Source: Pseudoalteromonas carrageenovora IAM 12662 (GTDB taxonomy: Bacteria > Pseudomonadota > Gammaproteobacteria > Enterobacterales > Alteromonadaceae). Taken from it: a stretch of 64,000 nucleotides of DNA. Shown here in pieces: positions 37,960 to 47,043 of this stretch (its first letter is position 1; each line of letters begins with the position of its first letter). Position numbers and translations under genes: made by a program. Location: assembly GCF_900239935.1 (NCBI RefSeq), contig NZ_LT965928.1:866197-930196 (forward strand), read 5' to 3'. The notes under the pieces are model-generated. The model made no database searches, was not told where the DNA came from, and saw only the letters and a program-made list of their open reading frames with translations.

Positions 37960-39846
37960 TTAGGTTTTCGGTTCGCCAGATAGATTTTCTTCTTGTCTGA
38001 GGTAACCAGCAGCTTCCTCGTCGTCTTTCGTGATAGCTTGCTGAGTAGGCATAGCTCGAGTTTGCTGGTTTAACTGATGTATTTGTGATGCGTTACCTAA
38101 ATCGCGTTCACTCGTAATTGAAGCAATAGACTCGCGGTCTTTCAAAAATGCAATTACATCATTTTTAATAGCTTGTAACTGGCCTTCATCTTTATGCATT
38201 TCCATAATATGGCGGGGGTGCTCTAAGTTTTTCATACCTGTTGCTGCAAATGTTGTAGAAATAACACGAGAAACAATTATCCAAGGCGTTATGCTACTGC
38301 GCACTAATGTATTTTCAGAGCGAGTGCTGTCGTGTATACCTGTACCCGTTGAAATTTTAGATTCGGTAAATGTACCTTCGCATTTAAAGTACACAAGTAA
38401 TGACTCAAATTGCATTTCAGCAAAAAATAGGTGTGCACTATTAATAAGTAATTGAGCAAATGCTTTTATAAGTATACCTATTAGTAAAAAGTGAAAACTT
38501 GTCATAAGTAGTTCACTAAATTGAATAATGTGCTGGTTATTAAATGCTTGTTCAATGGTGTTTATGTTTGCCGCATCAACATAGTGGTAAATATTAATAA
38601 GCGAGTACGCTAAAAGTACAGTAAACGTTAGCGCCACTATATATAGTAAGTTACCACTTAATAGAGCTAATAAACGAGTAAGTGAAAAGTTTTTACCTAA
38701 ATCCATAGGGTGTAATTTAGGTTGAATCTCTTGGATCATTTCACCTTTAAAGCCACCTTTACCTTCTATTTGTTCTTGTAATTTAGGGTCTAATTCGCGG
38801 TAAACTCTGTTAGGCACTTCTTTATATCGGCGATTAGCCATTACTAAGTTATCAAGGTTTATAAATACTTCATCTGGGTGAACTGATTCTTGCCAATTCT
38901 CACGTAGTTCTGAAACTTCAGCAGTAGGCGTTACCGAATTTAAACGTGCCTTTATCATTACAAAAACAAGTGCACAGCTAAGAGTGGCTAATACAATAAT
39001 TGCTACTAAATAAAGCCCTGCATGAAGGCTAGGTAATTGCTCAAGCCAGTTATCTATTTGCGCTTTACTAATATGCTGCTCTTGCATTAACCACGACATA
39101 GAAAGGCCAATAACAATAGGTAAAATAAACGACAAAGAAATAATTTTAGCAAGCGCGCCAGTACCTAAAGCTTCGATGTTTTTTTCTGCATTACGTGAAA
39201 TAGGTTTGCCTGAAGAGCGCCAAGAAAAAAGCACATAAAACATTAATATGGCACTGTATACAGGAAAGGCTAATTCGCCAGCTTCACCAGTAAAACCTGA
39301 TAAAGATACAAATGCTACAAGTGCATAAGCAATAAGAGCAACAAGCGTGCTTACCCATGAGCCAAATAAACGCTGAGCAATATTACGAATAGGATAAGGT
39401 AAAAATAAAAGCTTAGGGATTAAGCTGTGTAACAAACGTGATAAAAAGCCATTAGGCTCTTTAAACGTACTATTTTTACGACCAACCAGCATTTCTTCAA
39501 GAGAATGTGCTGTATAGGCCACTTCCTTTTTTTCTTCTTGGGCGGTCGATGTTTGCGATTTACTAAAGTTATAAGCCAAAGATGTTGGGTGATTTCTACC
39601 AACAAAATACTTGAGGGTTGCGTATATACCCGATGATAATGAGCGAATGCCAAGCGCTAATATAAGCATGCCAAATATCATTAAAATCCAACCTGCGGTT
39701 GCATCCTCTTTTACAGAGCCTGCTGCAATCACAAGTAAGCTCACACCAGCAATAGACTCAATAAGCCCTCTTAGTGCTGTAACTTTACCTTCAAGCTTGA
39801 AGGGGTTTTTTAGTCCAAGATCAATCGATCCATAATCAAAAGCCAT
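37960..39846 (-). CDS. Large multi-pass membrane protein of unknown function
   Basis: A 628-residue inner-membrane protein I do not recognise. About eight transmembrane helices are visible, paired: near residues 27-46 and 52-72, 165-187 and 195-212, 237-258 and 283-308, 403-426 and 446-470. Between pairs are charged soluble segments; the one near 310-400 is rich in Glu/Lys with VPNRVYRELDPKLQEQIEGK. The C-terminal about 100 residues are soluble and highly charged. I start at ATG 39846 because GGAG lies six bases upstream; ATG 39858 is in frame four codons earlier. It stands alone, with its own terminator. Confidence 0.85.
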   Translation of the reverse strand: MAFDYGSIDLGLKNPFKLEGKVTALRGLIESIAGVSLLVIAAGSVKEDATAGWILMIFGMLILALGIRSLSSGIYATLKYFVGRNHPTSLAYNFSKSQTSTAQEEKKEVAYTAHSLEEMLVGRKNSTFKEPNGFLSRLLHSLIPKLLFLPYPIRNIAQRLFGSWVSTLVALIAYALVAFVSLSGFTGEAGELAFPVYSAILMFYVLFSWRSSGKPISRNAEKNIEALGTGALAKIISLSFILPIVIGLSMSWLMQEQHISKAQIDNWLEQLPSLHAGLYLVAIIVLATLSCALVFVMIKARLNSVTPTAEVSELRENWQESVHPDEVFINLDNLVMANRRYKEVPNRVYRELDPKLQEQIEGKGGFKGEMIQEIQPKLHPMDLGKNFSLTRLLALLSGNLLYIVALTFTVLLAYSLINIYHYVDAANINTIEQAFNNQHIIQFSELLMTSFHFLLIGILIKAFAQLLINSAHLFFAEMQFESLLVYFKCEGTFTESKISTGTGIHDSTRSENTLVRSSITPWIIVSRVISTTFAATGMKNLEHPRHIMEMHKDEGQLQAIKNDVIAFLKDRESIASITSERDLGNASQIHQLNQQTRAMPTQQAITKDDEEAAGYLRQEENLSGEPKT

Positions 39847-40156
39847 TGAATTCTCCATTTAAACAGCACCCCACTTGCGGGGGACAAAGTGTAATTAATC
39901 TGAACTTAGGATAATAAATCTATCTCAAGTAGTTATTTTTAGCGCTGAGTGCACCAAGTTTAATCGTTATAGACTCGTTGCTGGCACGTAAGTTCTACCT
40001 ACTTTTACAAAAACCTAAATAGAATTATTAATATATTAAGTCGTTATAGTTGTTGTTAGTTTTTATTATATATCAATAATCTTGTTCAGTTTGAGGTTAT
40101 TTTAAAGTGATACATTTTATATTTAGACGCATGCTTTAAATATAATTGGAGGGTAA
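39847..40156. other. Spacer between the membrane protein and topoisomerase IB genes
   Basis: About 310 AT-rich bases with divergent promoters implied. A TGGCACG at 39982 resembles a sigma-54 -24 element but has no matching -12 element. I see nothing else. Confidence 0.45.
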
Positions 40157-41134
40157 ATGAAGCTAATTTATGTAGATGATAATTTGCCAGGGATCACGCG
40201 TAAACTTAAACACAAAAGTTGGCTTTACTTCGATCCAATAGGTAAGCAAATAAAAGAGCAAAATGTGATTGATCGTTTAAATGGATTGGCATTTCCGCCT
40301 GCCTATAAAAACGCTTGGTTTTGCCCAGAAGAAAACGGACATATTTTAGCGACAGGGTTTGATAGTAAAGGGCGAAAACAATACCGCTATCATCCTGAAT
40401 TTAGAGCGCAACAAGAGGCTAAAAAATACCAAGCATGTGGAGTGTTTGGTAATAAACTTCCTTTGTTAAGAGCACGTTTAGAAACAGACTTACAAGGCGA
40501 TGAGCTTAATATTGAACGTACTTTAGCGGCAGTTGTAAGGCTTATGGATTTAGGTGCGCTGAGGGTAGGTAATGAGCGTAACGTAAAGCAAAATAAAAGC
40601 TTTGGCGCTACAACATTACGCACACGCCATGCAAAACTCACGGGTAAAAATATCCAGCTAAAGTATCGGGCTAAATCAGGCAAGGAGCGTGAAGTAAATA
40701 TAACCGATAGAGTGCTTAGCCATGTAATAAAGGACCTACAAGATTTACCCGGCCAGCATTTGTTTCAGTATATATATGAGGGTGAGCGCACTAATGTTAC
40801 ATCAAGTGAAATAAATCAATATATTCAGCAAATAATGGGTGAAGATTTTAGTGCAAAACATTTTAGAACTTGGCGAGCAAGCGTGATTGCATTTAAACAA
40901 TTAGCTAAAGCCAAAGGAGCGCTTACTTTAAAAAGTATGCTTGATAGTGTCTGCGAGCAACTGGGTAATACTCCCGCTATAGCACGTAAATCATATGTGC
41001 ATCCTGATTTAATTACGCTGTGCAAAGAAGATGAAGATACTCAAACTGCGTGGAGAGAGTCTCTTGCATTACCACGAAAAACGAAGTACTTGAGTCGTTA
41101 TGAACGTGGTTTTTTAGCTTTTTTAAACGATTAA
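40157..41134 (+). CDS. DNA topoisomerase IB
   Basis: A 325-residue type IB topoisomerase, which relaxes supercoils by a 3'-phosphotyrosyl intermediate. This eukaryotic/poxvirus-type family is patchily present in bacteria. The N-terminal domain is about 1-90. The catalytic domain shows the arginine in LRVGNERNVKQNKSFGATTL, the lysine/histidine region KHFRTWRASVIAFK, and the active-site tyrosine, Tyr280, in IARKSYVHP. It is monocistronic. The nearby spacers are AT-rich. Transfer from another lineage is possible but not shown. Confidence 0.93.
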   Translation: MKLIYVDDNLPGITRKLKHKSWLYFDPIGKQIKEQNVIDRLNGLAFPPAYKNAWFCPEENGHILATGFDSKGRKQYRYHPEFRAQQEAKKYQACGVFGNKLPLLRARLETDLQGDELNIERTLAAVVRLMDLGALRVGNERNVKQNKSFGATTLRTRHAKLTGKNIQLKYRAKSGKEREVNITDRVLSHVIKDLQDLPGQHLFQYIYEGERTNVTSSEINQYIQQIMGEDFSAKHFRTWRASVIAFKQLAKAKGALTLKSMLDSVCEQLGNTPAIARKSYVHPDLITLCKEDEDTQTAWRESLALPRKTKYLSRYERGFLAFLND

Positions 41135-41259
41135 TTGCCATAGCAACTTTACACACTTAAGCATATTAATTACATATTCACTAATCTAATTAATTAACGT
41201 TTTAAATATAAAGTTTTAAAAAGTCATTAAATTTCAAGTGTTTATTTTTAAAGTTTAAT

Positions 41260-41276
41260 TTGGCATTACCGTTGCA
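41260..41276 (+). promoter_or_regulatory. Candidate sigma-54 promoter
   Basis: TTGGCATTACCGTTGCA matches the sigma-54 (RpoN) consensus TTGGCACG-N4-TTGCA at all key bases: GG at -24 and GC at -12, exactly 12 bases apart. Transcription would start near 41287, leaving a 58-base leader before the GTG of the L,D-transpeptidase gene. Confidence 0.72.
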
Positions 41277-41344
41277 CCTCCAGTGTTCTACTTAGTGGTA
41301 AGTACAAAAGCATTTATCAACGATATTTAGCGAGGAGGTACACA

Positions 41345-42670
41345 GTGAAGGGGTCATTTTCAAATCAAGCGTTTGCCAAAGCAAAGCGTTTAACTTTAAA
41401 AACTGTATTGTTTATTAGCATGAGCGGCTTATGCTCAGCACCAACTCTCGCTGCAAATGAACTTGAGAGTGTGGTGCTCGCTAACTCTTCACTAACTACT
41501 TACAACTCACAAAAGTACCTACAAGCTGATGACAACTATTACTTTGATCAGTATTCAGCGCAATTAATTGAACGTACAGAGAAAGCCATTAATTGGTATC
41601 AAGAAATAGTTAACAACGGTGGTTTTACACACTTATATAGCGACGAATTGCTTGAACTAGGCAGTAATAGTAAAGAGGTGAGCTTACTTGCACAGCGTTT
41701 ATACCAAGAACGTGACTTAAAAAATAATGCGTGCGACGAAACCATATGCATGTTCGATAAAGATATAGAGCAAGCCGTTAAGCAATTTCAAAGCCGCCAT
41801 GGTTTAAAAGCTGATGGCCGAGTGGGTAAGCGCACTTTTGCTTCGCTTAATATACCCGCAAAGCAAAAACTCGATAAATTAAAACTTAACTTTTATAGAA
41901 TAACTAACTTTGCAGGCGCAAGTGATGAGCAATATGTATATGTAAATATTCCTGAGTACAGCTTACGATTTGTAAAAGCGGGCGATGTAAAATTAAAAAA
42001 TAACGTAATTGTAGGTAAACCAAGTTGGGAAACGCCTGCATTTAGCGACGAAATAGAAAAGTTTGTAGTTAACCCTGAGTGGCGTATACCTACCTCAATC
42101 GCTACAAAAGAAATTGCTCCAAAGGTCGCCGAGGATCCTGATTACCTTGTAAAAAATAATATTGAAATTAGAAAAAACAGCTACCTAGACTCACAAACGA
42201 TTAATCCTAGCCATATTGATTGGGATTCTATTAAGCCATACCAATTTGATCACTTTTTAGTAAAACGTGCTGGTGAAGAAAACCCTCTAGGAGAGGTTAA
42301 GTATTTATTCCCTAACGCTGAAGCAATTTATGTTCACGATACACCTGCAAAGCAGCGCTTTAGCCAATCAAATCGTGCTTTATCGCATGGCTGTATAAGA
42401 ATAGAGCAACCCTTTTCGTTAGCGCGTGAAATCATTAAGCACGAAGGAGAGGCACAAACACTTAATCATATAGACAGCGCACGTACTCAAAACAGTACTC
42501 AAACGTTTCATTTAGATGAGCCTCTTCCTATTCATTTAGTTTATTGGACTGCATGGGTTGATGAGAATAAGTTGGTTAACTTCAGAGATGACATTTATCA
42601 ACGCGATAAAAAAGCATTATTAAAAAATGATGAGCAGTCGGTGATTGCCGCTTTGTTAAAAAATAAATAA
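41345..42670 (+). CDS. L,D-transpeptidase (LdtD/YcbB-like)
   Basis: A 441-residue periplasmic enzyme that forms 3-3 peptidoglycan crosslinks. There is an N-terminal signal peptide (about 1-36, basic then hydrophobic, ending TLAAN). A peptidoglycan-binding domain (DKDIEQAVKQFQSRHGLKAD, about 138-157) follows, then the YkuD catalytic domain with ALSHGCIRIEQP, nucleophile Cys350. The start is GTG at 41345, with AGGAGG six bases before. The stop overlaps the next ATG (TAATG), a M15-type peptidase. The order LdtD then MepK is also seen in E. coli (ycbB-ycbK). A sigma-54 promoter lies upstream. Confidence 0.92.
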   Translation: MKGSFSNQAFAKAKRLTLKTVLFISMSGLCSAPTLAANELESVVLANSSLTTYNSQKYLQADDNYYFDQYSAQLIERTEKAINWYQEIVNNGGFTHLYSDELLELGSNSKEVSLLAQRLYQERDLKNNACDETICMFDKDIEQAVKQFQSRHGLKADGRVGKRTFASLNIPAKQKLDKLKLNFYRITNFAGASDEQYVYVNIPEYSLRFVKAGDVKLKNNVIVGKPSWETPAFSDEIEKFVVNPEWRIPTSIATKEIAPKVAEDPDYLVKNNIEIRKNSYLDSQTINPSHIDWDSIKPYQFDHFLVKRAGEENPLGEVKYLFPNAEAIYVHDTPAKQRFSQSNRALSHGCIRIEQPFSLAREIIKHEGEAQTLNHIDSARTQNSTQTFHLDEPLPIHLVYWTAWVDENKLVNFRDDIYQRDKKALLKNDEQSVIAALLKNK

Positions 42671-43683
42671 TGAGAGGGTTTATGCAATTTATTCATTATA
42701 TTTCTATCGCCATATTCACACTTATATTTAGCAATCATGTATTTGCTGCAGCACCTACAAAAGCTGCGCATCAGGTGGTTAATATAAAAAATAAAGCTAA
42801 CTTTGAAGATGCAGAATTTAGCCTAAAAATTAACGATATAGTTATGCCATACTCCGTGTTTTCGGTATTCGTAATGCCCCAAGAGCAGGTTGAGTTTGAA
42901 GTGCTATTTGCGCAATCAAGAAATGCCTACACGCTAATTAATACTCAAGGGAACTCGAAGCTTACAGACACCAACCGCTGGCAATGGCAAGCTCCCAATG
43001 AGCCTGGTTTAACGACGGTAATTATTGAGTCGCCCGATAAAAAACAGCGTATGAAAATCAACGTTTTTGTAAAAGTACCCGCAAGCAACGTTGAAGGAGG
43101 AAAGCTCAAGTATTACCACATTGGCCACTATCCTAAACCTTCACAAATTAAAGACACTTCACACTACATAGTGCCAGATGGCTTTGTGAAGGTGACGCCT
43201 AAAAACGAAAACGTAAAAATTTCACCTCACTTTTCACTAAAAGAATTTGTCAGTAAGCAGCGAAGTAAGCACCCAAAGTATTTATTTTTACAAAATAAGT
43301 TACTACTTAAACTAGAAAAAATACGTAAAGAACTCATTTTAGAAGGCATACCTGTTAGTAACATGGTGGTTATGAGCGGTTATAGAACCCCTTACTACAA
43401 CAAATCAATTGGCAATGTAAAACTCAGCCGACATGTATTTGGCGATGCTGCCGATATTTTTATAGATAACGATGGTAACTACCGTATGGATGACATAAAT
43501 AACGACGGTAAGCATTCAATAGGGGATGCTAAAGCGGTGGCCGATATAGTTGAGTCGTTAGCTAGACGAGAGTCATTTAAAGGTTTACTAGGTGGATTAG
43601 GTATTTATGGGCCTAAGTCGCACAGAGGCGCATTTATACATGTTGATACGCGTGGTTTTAAAGCGCGTTGGGTGAGTAAGTAA
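42670..43683 (+). CDS. M15-family murein endopeptidase, MepK-like
   Basis: A 337-residue periplasmic protein. The N-terminus is a signal peptide. An extra N-terminal domain (about 30-150, beta-rich) precedes the M15/DUF882 catalytic domain, so it is nearly twice the length of E. coli MepK (182). Zinc ligands fit SRHVFGDAAD (His255 and Asp262, the SxHxxGxAxD motif) and FIHVD (His324). An Asp/Asn-rich EF-hand-like stretch (FIDNDGNYRMDD, then NDGKHSIGDA, about 264-285) interrupts the catalytic domain. MepK enzymes cut 3-3 crosslinks, the product of the adjacent enzyme. ATG at 42670 or, with a GAGAGGG site, at 42682. Confidence 0.88.
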   Translation: MRGFMQFIHYISIAIFTLIFSNHVFAAAPTKAAHQVVNIKNKANFEDAEFSLKINDIVMPYSVFSVFVMPQEQVEFEVLFAQSRNAYTLINTQGNSKLTDTNRWQWQAPNEPGLTTVIIESPDKKQRMKINVFVKVPASNVEGGKLKYYHIGHYPKPSQIKDTSHYIVPDGFVKVTPKNENVKISPHFSLKEFVSKQRSKHPKYLFLQNKLLLKLEKIRKELILEGIPVSNMVVMSGYRTPYYNKSIGNVKLSRHVFGDAADIFIDNDGNYRMDDINNDGKHSIGDAKAVADIVESLARRESFKGLLGGLGIYGPKSHRGAFIHVDTRGFKARWVSK

Positions 43684-43764
43684 TTGAATTAGTTTGACTA
43701 TTATTGATAGCAAAGGGATTGTGCAAGTACTGAGTAATGGGTAATGTTGGTTTTCACTTTATTT

Positions 43765-43800
43765 AAAAGTATTGAACGCCTGCTAGTGGTCAATACTTTT
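43765..43800. terminator. Terminator between the murein genes and the pel cluster
   Basis: Arms AAAAGTATTGA and TCAATACTTTT around a 14-base loop. The left arm is intergenic; the right arm lies inside the 3' end of the minus-strand gene, so the hairpin spans its stop codon. The plus-strand reading ends in TTTTTCTTTC, so it can also stop transcription from the peptidase gene. Confidence 0.75.
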
Positions 43801-44157
43801 TCTTTCAGCGATGAGGTTTATAACACGTTGCTCTTTCATCGTAGCACTACTTTCTTCTAGTAATATATCGCTAAAGCTTGGGTCATATAGCCTAGGCCTA
43901 CTGAAATTACGTAAAACTGACACGACCCACGTAGAAGATGCATTGGAATAATTATCTTCTGACGCTTTAGCCTCAGCACTTTTCAAAAGTTGATAAACTT
44001 TGATTGCGCGCTCTGGGTATGTGTAATCATCAATTGTCATCCAAGCTTCACGTAGCTCTTGGAGTGAATAATTTAAATAGTCTATTTCCAAATAATTCTC
44101 CGTTAAATATAAACAGATCTCTACACGTATGCCTTTTGAAAAATAATGTGTTTTCAA
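43783..44157 (-). CDS. Small soluble protein downstream of pelG
   Basis: A 124-residue protein of unknown function, 16 bp after pelG on the same strand, thus possibly the last gene of the pel transcript. It has no signal peptide or membrane segment. The segment YSLQELREAWMTIDDYTY followed by PERAIKVYQLL (about 30-58) resembles the EL...ID...YPER motif found at the N-terminus of various gammaproteobacterial proteins, often next to membrane domains; here no membrane domain follows. The full frame needs a TTG start at 44157 with no good ribosome binding site; the next ATG, at 44040, would give 85 residues. Confidence 0.6.
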   Translation of the reverse strand: MKTHYFSKGIRVEICLYLTENYLEIDYLNYSLQELREAWMTIDDYTYPERAIKVYQLLKSAEAKASEDNYSNASSTWVVSVLRNFSRPRLYDPSFSDILLEESSATMKEQRVINLIAERKSIDH

Positions 44158-44173
44158 TTACGTTTTAAATAGT

Positions 44174-45538
44174 CTATTGCAGCATAAACGTTTCGTACTC
44201 TAAATCTTCAAATTGTTTAGAAAGCCAAAATAGCCCAACAACAGAGGTAATTATAGTGGCTAACGCAAAGCCATAACCATAAAACTGTGGCCCTAAGGCA
44301 ATTGAAAGTAAGGTTAATACCACATTTATAACTAAAAATAATCCAGCCAAAAACAGCACGGTTGAACGTTTATCTAAATAAAATAAAATGTTTAAAATAG
44401 ATAAAAATATAACTTGTACACCTACACCAACTACATCAATAAATAACAGTGTTTTATAATTTGGGTCAATACCTATAAAGGTAAGTATTTGTTCACCCCA
44501 TAATAATAAGCATGCAACGGTAATACCTTGAATTTTAAATATATCATAAAGCCCAGAACGAGCAGTTTGGATCATATTATCTTTCAAATAGTAAATTTCT
44601 TCTAACGATGAGCCTTCACGAATAGCGGTATAAAAACGGTCGTACTCTTCGACAAAGTCGGTTTCCATTTTTACTAAAAACACCGCCATACCAGGAATGA
44701 TTGAAAGGTAAGCCAAAAATATAGGTAAGTCGTAAATTGGGCTGGCTCTCAACGTGCCAATAATTTGAATTGATGTGCTAGGAGAGTACCAAAAAATGAT
44801 CTTATCAGCCCATACGCCAATGTTATAAAATAGCCCACAAAAAAATAAGCTGTAATACACCTGTTTGTTATTTAAAAAATCAAAGCTTATAAACTTCTCA
44901 CCTGGGTAGCGACGAATAATCATAAATAAGAAGCTAAAAAAGAGTAAAGCCTCTCCTGCAAAAAAGGCAAAAAACAACCCATCTATTTGCCAGTCTCGTA
45001 GTAAAAAAGCCAGTAACACCATAAAGCTGTAACCACTGAGCATAGTAACGAGTATTAGCCTGTACTCTTTCATTCCGGAGAGAAATATAGCGCCTAACCA
45101 TTGATTACATAAGCTTATAAAAGCGCCTAAAATTATTATTTTAGTGACAACTGGCAAGGGTAATAATGGCCACACAGCTAGTCCTACTAATAGTGCCGCT
45201 ATAGTCGTAACAAGTTGTGCGCCAAGTAAGTTAGGCAGTACCTTTGCATCTTCTTTTTGAAAAAATAAATCAGCAATAAAGCGAGTTAAGAGCAGCTGTA
45301 GTCCACCGGTTAAAATAAGCGATGCTGCCATCATGTAAGTTACAAGCGTTAAAAACTGAATGATCAGTACTTTTGGCAGTACTATTCCTAAACTTAATAT
45401 ACCAATAAGCATTAGCGCTACAATTGAAAGTAGCCAAGGCCCAGAGCCAATTAATCCAGCATAACCATAAGCTTCAAAAACTGAGAGTAGGGTGTTCTTT
45501 TTGAGAATTTTACGTATCTCAAAACCTATTCCGGCCAT
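44174..45538 (-). CDS. pelG: Pel polysaccharide transporter PelG
   Basis: PelG is the multi-pass inner-membrane flippase-like protein that helps move Pel across the membrane. Its 454 residues match Pseudomonas PelG (about 456) and begin MAGIGFEIRKILKKNTL, with about twelve helices. It resembles the MOP/MATE superfamily. It starts 13 bp inside the end of pelF. It is the seventh and last recognised pel gene. Confidence 0.95.
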   Translation of the reverse strand: MAGIGFEIRKILKKNTLLSVFEAYGYAGLIGSGPWLLSIVALMLIGILSLGIVLPKVLIIQFLTLVTYMMAASLILTGGLQLLLTRFIADLFFQKEDAKVLPNLLGAQLVTTIAALLVGLAVWPLLPLPVVTKIIILGAFISLCNQWLGAIFLSGMKEYRLILVTMLSGYSFMVLLAFLLRDWQIDGLFFAFFAGEALLFFSFLFMIIRRYPGEKFISFDFLNNKQVYYSLFFCGLFYNIGVWADKIIFWYSPSTSIQIIGTLRASPIYDLPIFLAYLSIIPGMAVFLVKMETDFVEEYDRFYTAIREGSSLEEIYYLKDNMIQTARSGLYDIFKIQGITVACLLLWGEQILTFIGIDPNYKTLLFIDVVGVGVQVIFLSILNILFYLDKRSTVLFLAGLFLVINVVLTLLSIALGPQFYGYGFALATIITSVVGLFWLSKQFEDLEYETFMLQ

Positions 45539-47043
45539 GCCATTGTATCCTTATAAAGTTTATCGTAACGGGCAAACATGTGGCTCTCGTCATAAAATTT
45601 TCGCACACGGGCTAAGCCGCTTTGTTGGTACCCTAACCACATTTGCTCATTAGTTAGCATGTTTGAAATTTGCAGTGCAGTTTCGCTTGGAGAGGCAATT
45701 GAGACTACTTCGCCGGCTTTACCAAGAGCTTTGTCTTGTTCGGTACCGCCTTCTATTATTTCACGGCATGAGCCTACATCACTGGCAAGTACCGGGACAC
45801 CTGCAGCCATTGCTTCTAAAAGTACTAATGGCTGCGCTTCAGAAATAGAGGTAAGCGCTACAATTCCTAGCTTTGGTAAAATTTGAGCTATATCTTGCAT
45901 ACCAGTAAATTTAATGGTGCTTTGTAAGTCTAAACTGCCTACGAGTAGCTGGCACTCTTTGTAATATTGCGGGTCTTCTTCAAAGGGACCTATGATCCAG
46001 CCTTCAACATTTGGCAGGCTTGATTGGGCTTCTTTAATAGCACGTATAAAGGTTTTAATGTCTTTTATAGGCACTACGCGACCTATTAATCCTACTACGG
46101 GTGGTATTTTGTTAGGTCGCTTTGTTAGAGATTCAACAAAGCGTGAGGTTTTTATACCATTAGGTACAACAAAGGCTTTATTTGGTGTTGCGCCATCTTT
46201 TATTTGGCGCTGCCTGTTTCCCTCATAAAGGGAAATAATTTTGTCGGCTTCTTGATACGTTGTACGGCCAATTTGTTCAAAAAAGCTGATCCACATACGG
46301 CGTATAAAGCCCATCTCGGTATTTAAGTTTTTTCCTAAGCTTTGCTCAGACTCTTTAATCCAACTGGCTTGAATGAGATCTATTTTTCGCTCTTTGGTAT
46401 AAATACCATGCTCCGTTAGCAAAAATGGTGTGTTACTTATTACACTGGCACCAGCACCTAAAATACCTGCATAGCCGGTAGATATAGAGTGAATGAGTTT
46501 AGCGTTAGGGAGCTCGCGTGCAATTTCGGCTATTTTAAATAACGGTTTGTATAAATTACGATACGACCAAAAAAAGTCGATAAAAGAAGATTCATCACAA
46601 TATTTTAAGTAGTAATTAGCTAGTACTTGCCACGATGATTCGCTGTATAAAAAGTCAGCTTCGTTTATGCCATCTTTTTTAGCTAATGTTTCAAAAGCAA
46701 ATTTTAGCAGTTCTGTAGGTATAGGCTCGTTGCAGTCTCTAAAGTAGCTTTGTAGTTGCTGCCAGAATTCAAATAGCTCTTTTTTATACTTAACACCATG
46801 TTTAGCTTTAATGTCAGTATTGTTATCTTCAACTAAATAATGGACATGTAATTTGGTTACATTTTTAGGCAGTGTATATTGAATTTCGCCATAATGCTCA
46901 GGCGCTCCACCAACAAAGATCAGTTCAAAATTATAATGAGGAAGCCCTTCAATAATTTGATGAACCCAGCTAGAAACACCCCCACGCACGTAAGGGTAAG
47001 TACCTTCTAAAAGTAGCAATATATCGGCGTTTTTATTGCTCAT
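45526..47043 (-). CDS. pelF: Pel glycosyltransferase PelF
   Basis: PelF is a cytoplasmic GT4-type glycosyltransferase that polymerises Pel from UDP-sugars. The 505 residues (PelF is about 507) show the N-terminal Rossmann domain with LLLLEGTYPYVRGGVSSWV, VPNGIKTSRF, GLIGRVVPIKDIKTFI and the ExxxxxxxE motif SEAQPLVLLEAMAAGVPVLA near residue 408. It overlaps pelE by 11 bp and pelG by 13 bp. Confidence 0.96.
   Translation of the reverse strand: MSNKNADILLLLEGTYPYVRGGVSSWVHQIIEGLPHYNFELIFVGGAPEHYGEIQYTLPKNVTKLHVHYLVEDNNTDIKAKHGVKYKKELFEFWQQLQSYFRDCNEPIPTELLKFAFETLAKKDGINEADFLYSESSWQVLANYYLKYCDESSFIDFFWSYRNLYKPLFKIAEIARELPNAKLIHSISTGYAGILGAGASVISNTPFLLTEHGIYTKERKIDLIQASWIKESEQSLGKNLNTEMGFIRRMWISFFEQIGRTTYQEADKIISLYEGNRQRQIKDGATPNKAFVVPNGIKTSRFVESLTKRPNKIPPVVGLIGRVVPIKDIKTFIRAIKEAQSSLPNVEGWIIGPFEEDPQYYKECQLLVGSLDLQSTIKFTGMQDIAQILPKLGIVALTSISEAQPLVLLEAMAAGVPVLASDVGSCREIIEGGTEQDKALGKAGEVVSIASPSETALQISNMLTNEQMWLGYQQSGLARVRKFYDESHMFARYDKLYKDTMAWPE

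Noticed and set aside
39982..39988. TGGCACG sigma-54 -24-like element in the topoisomerase spacer
   Set aside because: The -12 element is TTCT, lacking the essential GC, so it is not a sigma-54 promoter.
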